Origin: Paenibacillus elgii NBRC 100335 | Lineage (GTDB): Bacteria; Bacillota; Bacilli; Paenibacillales; NBRC-103111 | DNA length: 64,000 bases | Direction of reading: 5' to 3' | Assembly (NCBI RefSeq): GCF_004000865.1 | Contig: NZ_BIMB01000023.1 | Coordinates: 1-64,000, forward strand | Shown: positions 26,165 to 35,544 of the stretch, in pieces | How the letters are laid out: each line of letters begins with the position of its first letter | Position numbering within the stretch: position 1 is the first letter of the stretch | Position numbers and translations under genes: made by a program | Notes under the pieces: model-generated | The model's database searches: none | Told to the model about the DNA's origin: nothing | What the model saw: the letters and a program-made list of their open reading frames with translations, nothing else

Positions 26165-27634
26165 ATGCCCGATATTTCGAAATCGATGGCCGAAAATTTG
26201 GATACCCTTTACCGTACCTTCAGCCATACGCCCGATCTGATCACCCGTTATTTCCAGATGAAGCCGGGAGCGCATGCGCTGCTGGTTTATTTCGACGGGT
26301 TGACGGACAAGCCCGCCGTCAGCAATCATATTCTGCACCCGCTGATTCACGAACTGGATTCGGTCGATGAGCTCGCGAACGCCTCGGCGATTACCGGACA
26401 GACCCAGACGGTTACCCGGTGGGCCGATGTCGAAATGTCGCTTTTCCGCGGAAACAGCGTACTCTTCATCGACGGCCTGTCGTATTCCTACGTCTTTCCG
26501 ACGCAGGGAGGCCCGGAAAGAGCGATCAAGGAGCCCGATGCGGAAAAAACCTTGAAAGGGGCGCATCTCGGCTTCGTGGAAGCGGACGGTCAGAACATCG
26601 CGCTCATCCGCCGCTATTTGCCGAACCGCGAATTGAAGATCAAGCAGCTTATCATTGGCTCAAGAGGGAAGACCAAGGTTTCGATTCTGTATCTGGAAGA
26701 TATCGCAAAGCCCGACACGCTGGAGGAAATCGAAAATCGTATTCGACAGATCGATACGGACCATGTCTTGAATACGGGGGAATTGGAGGAGTACATCGAG
26801 GATCATCCGGCCAGTCTATTGCCGCAATTCATCATTACGGAGCGGCCCGATTCGACCGTCTCTCATTTGCTGCAAGGCCGCATTGCGATTCTTGTCGACA
26901 ATTCGCCGGGAGCGCTCATCGGTCCCGTCACCTTCCTGACGTTCTTTCAAACGATCGAGGATTATAGCAGCCGCTGGCTCGTGGCATCCTTTATCCGGCT
27001 GCTGCGCTTTGTCGCCTTTTTTATTACGATTTGCCTGCCGGCGGTTTATATAGCCATTATTTCCTTTCATTACGAAGTGCTTCCGCTGCGGCTGCTGATC
27101 TCCATCGGGGAGTCTAGAGCCAAAGTCCCCTTTCCTCCGATCATCGAAGCGCTTGTCATGGAAATCTCCATCGAAATGCTGCGGGAAGCGGGCCTCCGTC
27201 TGCCGGGCCCTCTCGGGCAAACAATCGGCGTCGTCGGCGGTATCATCATCGGGCAGGCCGCCGTTCAAGCTGGCATCGTCAGCAATATTATGGTCATTAT
27301 CGTAGCTATCACGGCCGTTTCGTCGTTCATTATTCCCGATTACGACATGGCTTCGGCTTTGCGTCTGATCCGGTTTCCGATGATGGTGCTGGCCATGATG
27401 TTCGGGATGGTCGGCATCGTGATCGGGCTTGCGATCTTTGTGCTGCATCTGATCGCGATGGAATCGGTCGGCATTCCGTACGGAAGCCCGGTAGCCCCCA
27501 TCCGAATTGTCGATTGGAAAGATATCTGGATACGCATGCCCCTGTGGAAAATGAACAAGCGACCGTTCTCCGCGAATCCGGCTCAAATGAAACGGCAGGG
27601 CCCCAGCCGGGAAGGGGACGATCAGAAAAGGTGA
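26165..27634 (+). CDS. GerA-family spore germination receptor subunit A
   Basis: The 489-residue protein has the GerA layout: a soluble N-terminal domain to about residue 240 (with FDGLTDKPAVSNHIL), then a membrane part with five or so helices and the conserved FPPIIEALVMEISIEMLREA and GPLGQTIGVVGGIIIGQAAV. GerA-type A subunits form, with B and C subunits, nutrient receptors in the spore inner membrane. AGGAGG lies 10 nt before the ATG. It begins the three-gene operon. The ligand cannot be told from sequence. Confidence 0.95.
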   Translation: MPDISKSMAENLDTLYRTFSHTPDLITRYFQMKPGAHALLVYFDGLTDKPAVSNHILHPLIHELDSVDELANASAITGQTQTVTRWADVEMSLFRGNSVLFIDGLSYSYVFPTQGGPERAIKEPDAEKTLKGAHLGFVEADGQNIALIRRYLPNRELKIKQLIIGSRGKTKVSILYLEDIAKPDTLEEIENRIRQIDTDHVLNTGELEEYIEDHPASLLPQFIITERPDSTVSHLLQGRIAILVDNSPGALIGPVTFLTFFQTIEDYSSRWLVASFIRLLRFVAFFITICLPAVYIAIISFHYEVLPLRLLISIGESRAKVPFPPIIEALVMEISIEMLREAGLRLPGPLGQTIGVVGGIIIGQAAVQAGIVSNIMVIIVAITAVSSFIIPDYDMASALRLIRFPMMVLAMMFGMVGIVIGLAIFVLHLIAMESVGIPYGSPVAPIRIVDWKDIWIRMPLWKMNKRPFSANPAQMKRQGPSREGDDQKR

Positions 27635-27643
27635 CGGCCGGTC

Positions 27644-28744
27644 ATGAAAAAATATACGATCAACGAAATCAACCTGAAGCAGTTCATCTTCACGATCTAC
27701 AAAACCCAGATCGGGATCGGCGTGCTGTCCCTCCCGCGCGATTTGGCCGAGACGGCCGGGACGGACGGCTGGCTGGCGATTGTGCTCGGGTGGCTGCTCG
27801 CCATCCTGTTCAGCGTCATCATCATCAAAGTGATGGAGAAGCATCCTAACGATTCGCTGTTCGATCTGTTTCCCAAACTTTTCGGGCGATGGCTCGGCGG
27901 CTTGTTTTCCATACTGTGGATTTTGTATGCTTCCTTTTCCGCCATTGTCGCCATGATCTCTTCGATTCACATTATCCAGGTATGGATTTTGCCCAATGCC
28001 AAAGAATACGTGCTCATGCCGCTGTTCATCATTCCCGTCTACATGGCGGCCAAGCAAGGGGTGCGGGTCATCGGCCGTTTTGCGGAATTTGTGTATATGT
28101 TTACCCTGTGGATGCCGTTGATCCTGTTCTTAACCTTGCAAGAGAGCAACTGGCTGAATCTTTTTCCGATCGGCCAGAGAGGGTGGATGCCTGTTCTGAC
28201 GACCGTCAAAGCGACCGTGCTCTCTTTCCTTGGCTTTGAAGTCGCGTTTATGCTGTACCCTTTCCTGCAGGACAAAAAATCGGCGGTCAAAGGCGTCTTT
28301 ATCGCCAATACGATGTCTATGCTTATTTTTATGCTGATCACGGTCTTCAGCTACGTCCGCTTCAGCCAAGATGTAGTTCTGGAATACGTCTACCCCACAT
28401 TGAACCTGCTGAAGCTCATCCGCCTTCCGATCTTGGAGCGGTTTGAAATTATTTTTCTTCCGTTCTATTTGTTTATTTTGTTTATGACGGTGATCCCTTA
28501 TCTGTACATGTCCGTATTTGGCATCAGCCGGATGCTCGGCAAGCCGGATCACCGTCCCTATTTGCGTCTGGTCATGCTGGGTTGGCTGTTGCTGCCCTTC
28601 TTTTTTACTCCATCCTTTTCCGAAATTACCGGGCTGGGAAGACTATGGGGCAATTTCGGGTTGTGCGCGGCCGTTCTGTTCCCCATCTTCCTATGGGTGT
28701 ACCAAGGTGTATTCCATAAGCTGAGGAAGGGAGCTCTGCCATGA
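27644..28744 (+). CDS. GerB-family spore germination receptor subunit B (amino acid permease fold)
   Basis: The 366-residue protein has about ten membrane helices. It starts NEINLKQFIFTIYKTQIGIG and includes GTDGWLAIVLGWLLA, typical of GerAB-type subunits of the amino-acid/polyamine/organocation superfamily. In known receptors this subunit binds the germinant. It starts 9 nt after subunit A and overlaps the start of subunit C by 4 nt, showing translational coupling. Confidence 0.95.
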   Translation: MKKYTINEINLKQFIFTIYKTQIGIGVLSLPRDLAETAGTDGWLAIVLGWLLAILFSVIIIKVMEKHPNDSLFDLFPKLFGRWLGGLFSILWILYASFSAIVAMISSIHIIQVWILPNAKEYVLMPLFIIPVYMAAKQGVRVIGRFAEFVYMFTLWMPLILFLTLQESNWLNLFPIGQRGWMPVLTTVKATVLSFLGFEVAFMLYPFLQDKKSAVKGVFIANTMSMLIFMLITVFSYVRFSQDVVLEYVYPTLNLLKLIRLPILERFEIIFLPFYLFILFMTVIPYLYMSVFGISRMLGKPDHRPYLRLVMLGWLLLPFFFTPSFSEITGLGRLWGNFGLCAAVLFPIFLWVYQGVFHKLRKGALP

Positions 28745-29859
28745 AAAGACTCCTGATCGCCATCTTGACGCTCTCCCTGCTGCTCGCCGCTCCCGGGTGC
28801 GGTCGAAAAATGTATTTGGAGAACCGCCAAATTATTTTGATGACGGGCGCCGATCTCGACAGCGACCAGCATCTGACCGTCTTCACGTCTACCCCGGTAT
28901 TTAGTGTGGAAGCCAAGCAAAAATACAATATATCGGAAACGACCGCCGATACGCTCAGACAGGCCAGATCGAAGCTCGATACGATGAGCACCGGCCCGCT
29001 CGCTTCCGGGAAAATTCAGACGATATTGGTCGGGAAAAAGCTGCTGCAGCACGCGAATATGCTGTATTATCTGGATGTGTTCATGCGCGATCCGAAAAGC
29101 GAGATCAACGCGAACGTCGTGGCTGTGGACGGCTCTGTCAAAGAGATTATGTATGCGAATATGGCGGATAAAGGACGGCCTGGCGTCGTCATTAAAGAAC
29201 AGACGGAGGCGGCGTTCACCAGCCGAACGGCCGTAAAAACGATTATGCAGGAATTTCATCAGCAGCTCCTCGATCCGCGAAGAACGCCTTCCTTGACGGA
29301 GGTTAAGCTGCATGACAAGGAAATCGTCGTGTCGGGAACGGCTCTTTTGTCCAAAGAAGGCACATACGTTACTTCGCTGAACAACGAGGAGAGCACGCTA
29401 TTCATGCTTTTACAGCAAAAAAAAGGGCAGCCCTTCCCTTTTACGCTGCACGTTCCACCGGAGAAAATAAAGGCGAAGCAGCGAATGGCCTACGTCAGCT
29501 TGGAGATCGGACATGTGAAGTACGACGTCAAGTCCAAGCATGAGAATAACCGGTTTGCCTTCGACATCCGAATGGACATTGATGTGAATTTGACGGAACG
29601 GCTGTTCGAATACAATCTTGAAAAAGATAAGCAGCGGTTAGAGCAATCTCTCGAACAGGAGCTGCAAAAAAAGTGCGGCGCCTTGATCGTGAAAATTCAG
29701 AAGCACCGCATTGATCCGATCGGATTGGGCGTATACGCCAAAGCGTTCCATTACGATCAATGGAAAAAAGTCGAGAACGATTGGGGTCGGGCGTTAGCCG
29801 AAGCCAAGATCCGCGTGATGCCAAAGGTTACGATCAAAAGCTCGGGGGTCGCGAAGTAG
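28741..29859 (+). CDS. Ger(x)C-family spore germination lipoprotein
   Basis: The 372-residue protein has a lipoprotein signal ending in LLAAPGCGRK and the Ger(x)C domains, including RQIILMTGADLD, an unusual form of the common 'R.I.....ID' start, and a C-terminal Glu/Lys-rich helix followed by DPIGLGVYAKAFHYDQWKKV. It is the external anchored subunit of the receptor. Its stop is 1 nt from the stop of the convergent DUF2935 gene, and no terminator separates them. Confidence 0.93.
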   Translation: MKRLLIAILTLSLLLAAPGCGRKMYLENRQIILMTGADLDSDQHLTVFTSTPVFSVEAKQKYNISETTADTLRQARSKLDTMSTGPLASGKIQTILVGKKLLQHANMLYYLDVFMRDPKSEINANVVAVDGSVKEIMYANMADKGRPGVVIKEQTEAAFTSRTAVKTIMQEFHQQLLDPRRTPSLTEVKLHDKEIVVSGTALLSKEGTYVTSLNNEESTLFMLLQQKKGQPFPFTLHVPPEKIKAKQRMAYVSLEIGHVKYDVKSKHENNRFAFDIRMDIDVNLTERLFEYNLEKDKQRLEQSLEQELQKKCGALIVKIQKHRIDPIGLGVYAKAFHYDQWKKVENDWGRALAEAKIRVMPKVTIKSSGVAK

Positions 29860-29860
29860 C

Positions 29861-30685
29861 CTACCTTACGGTCGGCTTCGTTAATGGACAATCCGGGATT
29901 TCGAAGACGGAGATATTGAAGTTCGCCAGTTTGCGCAAAAAATAACACGTTTCCGGAAGATGGTGCTCCAGAAAACGAAGCGTCGCCCGGTTCAAAATCT
30001 GGGAGTTCCGGTACAAGCCGAGGATATGCTCGATCAGATGGTAGAAGACCACGACGGTCTCGGATACTTCCTTGGCAAACAACCGTTGCAGCGGAAACAG
30101 CGGCGGGGTAAATCGCAAATAGCCTTTGATCGCTTTGTTTTTGATGATGTGCGCTTGAAATTCCTGCTCGATTTGATGTACCTTCAAAGATAAGGGAATT
30201 TCGACCGGGTCTAAGGCGTTGCGTGCCAGCACGGCATGCCCCAGCTGATCCTCCAGCCACAGGTCCAACAAATCGACAAGCGAAAGCTCCGGGGGCCGCT
30301 CCGCCCGCACAGCATACAGGAGAAGCCGCAAGTATTCCTGATTCTCATTCAGCGTCCCGTTCAGAAACGTCGGCGACAAGTTCAAATTCACGCGGTTTTG
30401 CACCCGCAAATGCTGCATGTGCCCTTCGAATTGAAAATAACCGACGGTTACCGAGTAGCTGGCCTTGGCGAACTCCGCCATCTCGGGAGATTCGTAAGGC
30501 AAGTCCCGGTCAACGGCGTACAAGCGCTCCCGCAATCCGTGGAACGCAACGATATATTCCTTCGCCGTATCGACCCATTGTTCTTCGGCCGGCGACAAAT
30601 AATCGCGCATGAAATAAGCGTGATCCTCCAATATTTCAAGCCAGAACCGATGTTCGTCCCAGGCGGTCATCTGGGAATATCTCAT
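29861..30685 (-). CDS. DUF2935 protein (two hemerythrin-like helical domains)
   Basis: The 274-residue helical protein fits DUF2935. Two halves each have spaced His/Glu residues: WDEHRFWLEILEDHAYFMRD and FQFEGHMQHLRVQ in the first, and LVDLLDLWLEDQLGHAVLAR and VFYHLIEHILGLY in the second. The pattern suggests a di-metal four-helix bundle in each half (inference). ATG 30685 is chosen because GGAGG lies 7 nt upstream; ATG 30691 is only 1 nt from it. The family is common in spore-formers and its function is not established. Confidence 0.85.
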   Translation of the reverse strand: MRYSQMTAWDEHRFWLEILEDHAYFMRDYLSPAEEQWVDTAKEYIVAFHGLRERLYAVDRDLPYESPEMAEFAKASYSVTVGYFQFEGHMQHLRVQNRVNLNLSPTFLNGTLNENQEYLRLLLYAVRAERPPELSLVDLLDLWLEDQLGHAVLARNALDPVEIPLSLKVHQIEQEFQAHIIKNKAIKGYLRFTPPLFPLQRLFAKEVSETVVVFYHLIEHILGLYRNSQILNRATLRFLEHHLPETCYFLRKLANFNISVFEIPDCPLTKPTVR

Positions 30686-30818
30686 GGCCATCCCTCCAAG
30701 ACGTTGTCAACTTATCCTATGTCTTGACCGGGAGCGATTAGTACCGGAAAAGCGAACCGGCCCGGTATCGAGGGATGGTTACGCCGAGAGGCAAACGATT
30801 ATGCAAAGGAGGGAGAGG

Positions 30819-31595
30819 ATGCCTGTTACGTCGGCATTGGACACCATTACAGACCTGTTTAAAGAAGAGCTGAACGAGAACCTCGCGGGCATTTATTTGC
30901 ACGGTTCTCTGGCCATGGGATGCTTTAATCCCGACAAAAGCGATATCGACCTGCTGGTTGTTGCCAAACGCAAGGTGACAGCGGAGACATCCAGGCGGAT
31001 CGCCAATAAGCTTCTTGCCATCGACGACGAGCTGCCGAACAAGGGCGGAATCGAGCTGAGCGTCGTCTTGGAAAGCATTCTGGGGCAGTTCGTTTATCCT
31101 ACGCCTTTTGAATTTCATTACTCCCCTTTGCACAGGGACAAGTATCGGACGGACCGGAATTATATGTGCGGAGGCGGGGAAGATCCGGACTTGGCGGCAC
31201 ACCTTACAGTCGCTTATCACCGGGGTATCACTTTCTACGGAAAGCCGCTGCGCGAGGTGATGCAGCCTGTCGACAAGCGGTTTTACGTGGAATCCATTCT
31301 TCACGATGCGGAGGACGCGCCCCAAGGCATCCTGGAGGCGCCCGAGTATTATGTCTTAAATTTATGCAGAGTGTTATATTTTCTCAAGGAAGGCGTCGTT
31401 GCTTCGAAGCGAGAAGGCGGCGAATGGGGGTTAAGAGCGCTGCCTGCGGAGTACGGGGAGACCGTACGTCTATGCTTGGAGCGGTATGGCGGCAGTCCGG
31501 CCCCCATGGAGCCGGACAAGCGGCTGCTATCCGATTTCGCCAGCTATATGCTGGGCGAAATTCGGCGGTCAGTTGAATTAGCCCGGCAGGCATGA
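30819..31595 (+). CDS. AadA-like nucleotidyltransferase with C-terminal DUF4111-type domain
   Basis: The 258-residue protein has the nucleotidyltransferase motif HGSLAMGCFNPDKSDIDLL with the metal pair DID near residue 44, and a C-terminal helical domain with EYYVLNLCRVLYFLKEG, as in streptomycin/spectinomycin adenylyltransferases. It might adenylylate an aminoglycoside or an unknown substrate; resistance cannot be claimed from sequence. AAAGGAGG lies 6 nt before ATG 30819. Its stop adjoins the terminator of the opposite tenA transcript. Confidence 0.8.
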   Translation: MPVTSALDTITDLFKEELNENLAGIYLHGSLAMGCFNPDKSDIDLLVVAKRKVTAETSRRIANKLLAIDDELPNKGGIELSVVLESILGQFVYPTPFEFHYSPLHRDKYRTDRNYMCGGGEDPDLAAHLTVAYHRGITFYGKPLREVMQPVDKRFYVESILHDAEDAPQGILEAPEYYVLNLCRVLYFLKEGVVASKREGGEWGLRALPAEYGETVRLCLERYGGSPAPMEPDKRLLSDFASYMLGEIRRSVELARQA

Positions 31596-31628
31596 AAAAG
31601 GCGCACAGCCGTATTTCGGCGGTGCGCC
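31595..31628 (-). terminator. Intrinsic terminator at the end of the tenA transcript
   Basis: On the minus strand GGCGCACCGCCG and CGGCTGTGCGCC pair with one mismatch and are followed by TTTTTC. It lies about 190 nt after the tenA stop, beyond an inverted-repeat element. It could also stall plus-strand transcripts but lacks a U-run that way. Confidence 0.85.
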
Positions 31629-31677
31629 TGAGCTTGTTGAGAAAGTGGACTTTAACAAAAAAGAGATGCATACGGAG

Positions 31678-31795
31678 GTGGGGTATCCACTGGAGAAGCG
31701 ATAGCGGCCGCCTTTGTCTTCGGGAAATATCCGCTGATAAGCGGCTTCAATAAAAATTTCCCGATGACAACAGCGGTCGGAAGTGGATACCCCAC
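31678..31795. repeat. 118-bp inverted-repeat element (MITE-like or structured RNA) in the tenA 3' region
   Basis: GTGGGGTATCCACT (31678-31691) and its exact complement AGTGGATACCCCAC (31782-31795) end the element. A second pair, 31714-31730 with 31755-31771, matches at 15 of 17 positions (core TCGGGAAAT), and CCGCTGATAAGCGG makes a small central hairpin. No clear target-site duplication or transposase is visible. A 60-codon open frame crosses it but has no ribosome site. Confidence 0.75.
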
Positions 31796-31818
31796 CCCTT
31801 CGTAACCTCTATTAAGGA

Positions 31819-32484
31819 TTATAAAACCGGCCATGTCTCCTTGCGGTAAGCCATGTCCCAGAACATGTATTCATACCGGCTGCTGAGAATGAAATGATTC
31901 TGCATCCGCTGCCGGCCCTGAGCCGTCGCCTGCTCCGCCAACTCATCCAGCCGGGCGATCTGCTCTTCGACCAGCACCCGGAACCATTCGCCGCCGTAGG
32001 CTGCGATCCATTCGCGGTAGATCGGCTCTTCCGGCGTGCAGCCCGCCAGCCGTTCGCCGATTTCGTAATACAGCCAATAGCACGGCAGGATCGCCGCGAT
32101 GATGTCGCCGAGCTGACCGGTGTAGGCCGCACGGATCATATGCGAAGTATAAGCATACGAAGTGGGAGCAGGCTCAAACGCCGCTTTTTCCTCCTCGGTG
32201 ACGCCGAGCAGCTTGCTGAATTTCTCGTGCAAGGACAGCTCCGCCTCATAGGTGCCTTGCGCATGATGCGCCATGCGGTTAACAGTTGCCAAATCGTTCG
32301 CTTTAGCCGCGCCAAGCGCTTGCACGCGGGCGAATTGGGACAAATAGTACGCGTCGTTCAGGACGTAATGCCGGAAGCAATCGAGCGGCAGCGTTCCGTC
32401 GCCGATGCCTTTAACAAACGGATGCTCGAAGCTGGCTTGCCAGCTTGCGTCCGCCGCTTGACGTACTTGTTCGGAAAATTTCAT
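31819..32484 (-). CDS. tenA: Thiaminase II / aminopyrimidine aminohydrolase TenA
   Basis: The 221-residue all-helical protein matches TenA. Active-site residues are visible: the acid and Tyr in FRHYVLNDAYYL, the catalytic Cys in ILPCYWLYYEIG, Tyr in the following helix, and Glu in SSRYEYMFWD near the C-terminus. TenA hydrolyses aminopyrimidine breakdown products of thiamine to HMP for salvage. It is the last gene of a TPP-riboswitch operon with ykoEDC, fitting uptake plus salvage of thiamine precursors. AAGGAGG stands 10 nt before the ATG. Confidence 0.95.
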   Translation of the reverse strand: MKFSEQVRQAADASWQASFEHPFVKGIGDGTLPLDCFRHYVLNDAYYLSQFARVQALGAAKANDLATVNRMAHHAQGTYEAELSLHEKFSKLLGVTEEEKAAFEPAPTSYAYTSHMIRAAYTGQLGDIIAAILPCYWLYYEIGERLAGCTPEEPIYREWIAAYGGEWFRVLVEEQIARLDELAEQATAQGRQRMQNHFILSSRYEYMFWDMAYRKETWPVL

Positions 32485-32532
32485 AACGAATCTGCCTCCT
32501 TGAAATTCGGTAAGCCAACCATTGTCGGAAAA

Positions 32533-33327
32533 TTATCGCACGTCGCCGACCGGAAAATACGGAAACTGCCAGCCGATCAGCAAAGCGGCTGCCCAGACCG
32601 TCAACGTAACGGCCAGCAGCAGGCCGTCGCTGCCCGACCATCCGATGCGGTAATAATACGTACGCTTCGTGGCGGACGAGAAGCGCTTCGCTTCCATCGC
32701 GACCGCGATCCGCTGCGCGCGGCGGATGCTCTGCGCCAGCAGCGGAATCGAATGCCGCTTCAGCGTATCGACCCAGCCGCGGACGCCCTTTCTCGTCTTG
32801 ACCCCGCGCACTTTGAGCGCCATCTGCAGCGTGCGGTATTCCGTCGCCACCATCGGCATAAGCCGCAAAGCGGCCATGAAGCTGTAGGCGTATTTCGCCG
32901 GGAGCCGGCACTGCTGCATGAGCGAATAAAACAAGCCTACCGGACTGGTGGTCAAACCGAACAGCAGACCGATTAGCGCCGCATTTACGGTTTTCAGCCC
33001 GATGGATAGCCCGCGGAAGAAGCTTTCCTCCGTGATATGCACGAGCCCCCAACGCACCCACGTCGTGTCTCCTTTGCCGAAAAACACCATCGAGGTGGAG
33101 GAAGAAACGAACATCAGCGCAAACGGCAGAGACAGCAGCAGCAGTCTGCGCCACGGGTGTCCGGCGGCGGCAAAGAGCAGCACCAGATACATCCACGTCA
33201 TATTGGCAAGCACGTTGATATCGTGCGTGAACAGAACAAGCAGGAACAGGCTTACCGATACGAGCAGCTTAAAGCTCGGATTGACGCGGTGCAGCCATGT
33301 TTCCCGATACGACCAGGCCAATGGCAC
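32533..33327 (-). CDS. ykoC: ECF transporter T component for thiamine precursor (YkoC-like)
   Basis: The 264-residue membrane protein has several hydrophobic segments in the first half and the EcfT coupling signatures MALKVRG and AMEAKRF, short Ala-x-Arg/Lys-Gly-type helices that touch the ATPase. It would connect the substrate-binding YkoE protein to the ATPase YkoD. It starts 6 nt after ykoD and precedes tenA by 48 nt. Confidence 0.9.
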   Translation of the reverse strand: MPLAWSYRETWLHRVNPSFKLLVSVSLFLLVLFTHDINVLANMTWMYLVLLFAAAGHPWRRLLLLSLPFALMFVSSSTSMVFFGKGDTTWVRWGLVHITEESFFRGLSIGLKTVNAALIGLLFGLTTSPVGLFYSLMQQCRLPAKYAYSFMAALRLMPMVATEYRTLQMALKVRGVKTRKGVRGWVDTLKRHSIPLLAQSIRRAQRIAVAMEAKRFSSATKRTYYYRIGWSGSDGLLLAVTLTVWAAALLIGWQFPYFPVGDVR

Positions 33328-33333
33328 GTCTCG

Positions 33334-34836
33334 TCAACTCCCTACCTCTTCGAATGTCGCCCTCCGCTCCGGGCGCAACCGCGCCTCGTAAGCTTCGGGG
33401 CTCATGTCCGCGGCAAGGACGCCTTGCCGAACCTCCCACACCCGGGTGGCGAAGCGGCTGACAATGTCGGGGTCATGCGTCACCATGACAATGGCCGTTC
33501 CTTCCCGACGCCACGCTTCGAGCTTCTCCAGAAGCGCAAACGTATTCGCCGCGTCCTGGCCGAACGTCGGCTCATCCAGCAGCAGCAGCCGCTGCGCTTT
33601 GACGGTTGCGGCCGCCACGCTCAACCGGCGCTTCTGCCCGAGCGAGAGCTGGTACGGATGCAGGCTGCGGTGGCCCTCAAGGCCGAACCACGCCAGCAGC
33701 TCCTCTGTTTTCGTACGGACCGCAGGCTCCGGCTCACCGTCCCGGCGAAAATTAAACGCCACTTCGTCGTATACCGTATGCGCGACAAACTGCATCTCCG
33801 GATTTTGAAAGACGTAAGCCGCCATGTCGGCGACATCGTCGAATTCCCTAACCGTACTGCCGCCCAGCTCGTAGCTTCCTTCCGTCCGCAGAAGCTGCAT
33901 CAGCGATTGAAGCAGCGTGCTTTTGCCTGCGCCGTTCTCGCCGACGACGGCGATCCAGTCGCCGGCGTGCAATTCGGCCGCAGCCGCTTCGATTTTCTTT
34001 ACCGGGCCGTAATAGCCGGCGAAACGGTCCAGCCGGAGCAGCGGCTCCTTCGCCGCCGCCGGCTCAATCCGCTCCCGCTGCGCAGCGACATTGCGCCTGT
34101 CGTAGTCCTCCCATACGCCGGGGTACCAGATGCCGTACTCCTGCAGCTCGCGCTTATGCGCTTTGAATACCGACTCCGGCTTCCCATCGGCCAGAATACA
34201 CGCCTGCGAATCGAACAGCACGACCCGATCGACGAAATCGACGATCTCGTCGATCTTATGCTCCACGATGAGCACCGTCTTGTCCCGGGTGACCTGCTTG
34301 ACGGTTTCCCATACTTCGGTCGTGCCTTCCGGGTCGAGCAGCGACGTCGGTTCGTCGAGGAACCAGACGTCCGGCTCCAGCGCCAGGAGCGACGCGATGG
34401 CAAGCCGCTGCTTCATGCCTCCCGATAGCGCGGCGATGGGGGTGTGCAGCTCCTCAAGCCGCAGGCCGACCTGCTCCAGGCAGCTTCGAATCCGCAGCTG
34501 CATCTGCTCGCGCGGCACCTGAAGATTTTCGAGCACGAACGCAATCTCTTCGTCTGCATACGGCATGCAGAACTGCGCGTCGGGGTCTTGGAACAAGTAG
34601 CCCCAGGACGGCGGAATGCCAATGCTGTCATATTTGACCGGCACGTCGACCGCCTGCGGGATCAAGCCGCTCAACACCTGCAGCAGCGTCGATTTGCCGC
34701 AGCCGCTCGGCCCGAGCAGCAGCACCTTCTGCCCTGCGTCAGCGCCGAAGCTCAAGTCGTCGAACAGCAGCGACGAACTGCCGGGAAATTTCAAGCGCAG
34801 ACCCGATACGTGCGCGATCCGGTCCGCGCCGCTCAT
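33334..34836 (-). CDS. ykoD: Duplicated-ATPase ECF transporter component (YkoD-like)
   Basis: The 500-residue protein contains two fused ABC ATPase domains. Domain 1 has Walker A GPSGCGKST, signature LSGGMKQR and Walker B VWFLDEPTSLLDPEG. Domain 2 has GENGAGKST, signature LSLGQKRR and LLLLDEPTFGQD. The fused pair is the usual form of YkoD in hydroxymethylpyrimidine/thiamine ECF systems. Its start overlaps the ykoE stop by 4 nt. Confidence 0.95.
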   Translation of the reverse strand: MSGADRIAHVSGLRLKFPGSSSLLFDDLSFGADAGQKVLLLGPSGCGKSTLLQVLSGLIPQAVDVPVKYDSIGIPPSWGYLFQDPDAQFCMPYADEEIAFVLENLQVPREQMQLRIRSCLEQVGLRLEELHTPIAALSGGMKQRLAIASLLALEPDVWFLDEPTSLLDPEGTTEVWETVKQVTRDKTVLIVEHKIDEIVDFVDRVVLFDSQACILADGKPESVFKAHKRELQEYGIWYPGVWEDYDRRNVAAQRERIEPAAAKEPLLRLDRFAGYYGPVKKIEAAAAELHAGDWIAVVGENGAGKSTLLQSLMQLLRTEGSYELGGSTVREFDDVADMAAYVFQNPEMQFVAHTVYDEVAFNFRRDGEPEPAVRTKTEELLAWFGLEGHRSLHPYQLSLGQKRRLSVAAATVKAQRLLLLDEPTFGQDAANTFALLEKLEAWRREGTAIVMVTHDPDIVSRFATRVWEVRQGVLAADMSPEAYEARLRPERRATFEEVGS

Positions 34837-35417
34837 TTCCGGTCCAGCGCCTTATAATCGTCGAGGCTTGCCGGGCGGACAAGCTGCGTGACGCCGGTCT
34901 TCTCCAGCGCTTTAACCAAAGCGTATGCGAGCGGACCGGTAATCAGGAACGAACCGACGAAGCGGAGCACGATATACAAGGAAAGGTTCCACGGCTGCAA
35001 TTCGGTCAAGTAGCTCTTGAAATAGTCGAATACGAGCGCCCCTGCGCCGGACGCCATTCCGGCCAGACCGGCAACGGCCGCGGTATACCGCTTGTAGCCG
35101 AACGCTGCGAAGACGAGCTCCGCGCACAGCCCTTGCGCGATCCCATACGTCAGCGAGCTGACGGAGAATTGCGAGCCGAGCAGCATTTCCGCCAGCGCTG
35201 CGGCCACTTCCGCCAAGAAGGCGACGCCCGGCTTGCGGATGATCAAGAAGGCGGCGGTCGATGCCATAAACCACATGCCGTATACGAATTGCTCCAATTG
35301 GATGCCCGGCACCGACGCCAGGTTGTACACGTCTCCCCATACCCGGTAGACGATACCGAAGACGACGGCGATGACGACGGTGACCAGAATGTCGGTCAGC
35401 TTCAAACCTTTTTTCAT
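34833..35417 (-). CDS. ykoE: Thiamine-precursor ECF transporter substrate-binding (S) component (YkoE-like)
   Basis: The 194-residue membrane protein has about six hydrophobic helices and opens KLTDILVTVVIAVVFGIVYRVW, with FVYGMWFMASTAAFLI, as in the YkoE family of S components. It should bind hydroxymethylpyrimidine or thiamine outside the membrane. AAGGAG lies 9 nt before the ATG. It is the first gene after a TPP riboswitch and attenuator. Confidence 0.93.
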   Translation of the reverse strand: MKKGLKLTDILVTVVIAVVFGIVYRVWGDVYNLASVPGIQLEQFVYGMWFMASTAAFLIIRKPGVAFLAEVAAALAEMLLGSQFSVSSLTYGIAQGLCAELVFAAFGYKRYTAAVAGLAGMASGAGALVFDYFKSYLTELQPWNLSLYIVLRFVGSFLITGPLAYALVKALEKTGVTQLVRPASLDDYKALDRK

Positions 35418-35480
35418 CTGTTTCCTCTCCTTCGAAGAACTAAAAGTGTTGTCCGGGACATAGCAACCAACGCATCAACT

Positions 35481-35514
35481 AAAAAAGCCGCCCCCGTATA
35501 TGACGGAAGCGGCT
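35481..35514 (-). terminator. Riboswitch-controlled terminator before ykoE
   Basis: On the minus strand AGCCGCTTCCG and CGGGGGCGGCT pair and are followed by TTTTTT. It lies between the TPP aptamer and ykoE, the usual place of the expression platform: with TPP bound the transcript should stop here. Confidence 0.9.
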
Positions 35515-35544
35515 CTTGTAAGCACAATTTGATGCAAGCGTGCT

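Noticed and set aside
26816-28057. 413-codon minus-strand open frame
   Set aside because: It is antisense to the gerA-type operon, which has clear families and ribosome sites.
30819-31595. Calling the nucleotidyltransferase an aminoglycoside-resistance gene
   Set aside because: The fold and motif match, but substrate specificity cannot be read from the sequence and no resistance context is present.
31652-31834. 60-codon open frame across the inverted-repeat element
   Set aside because: There is no ribosome site, and the reading is explained by the inverted repeat.
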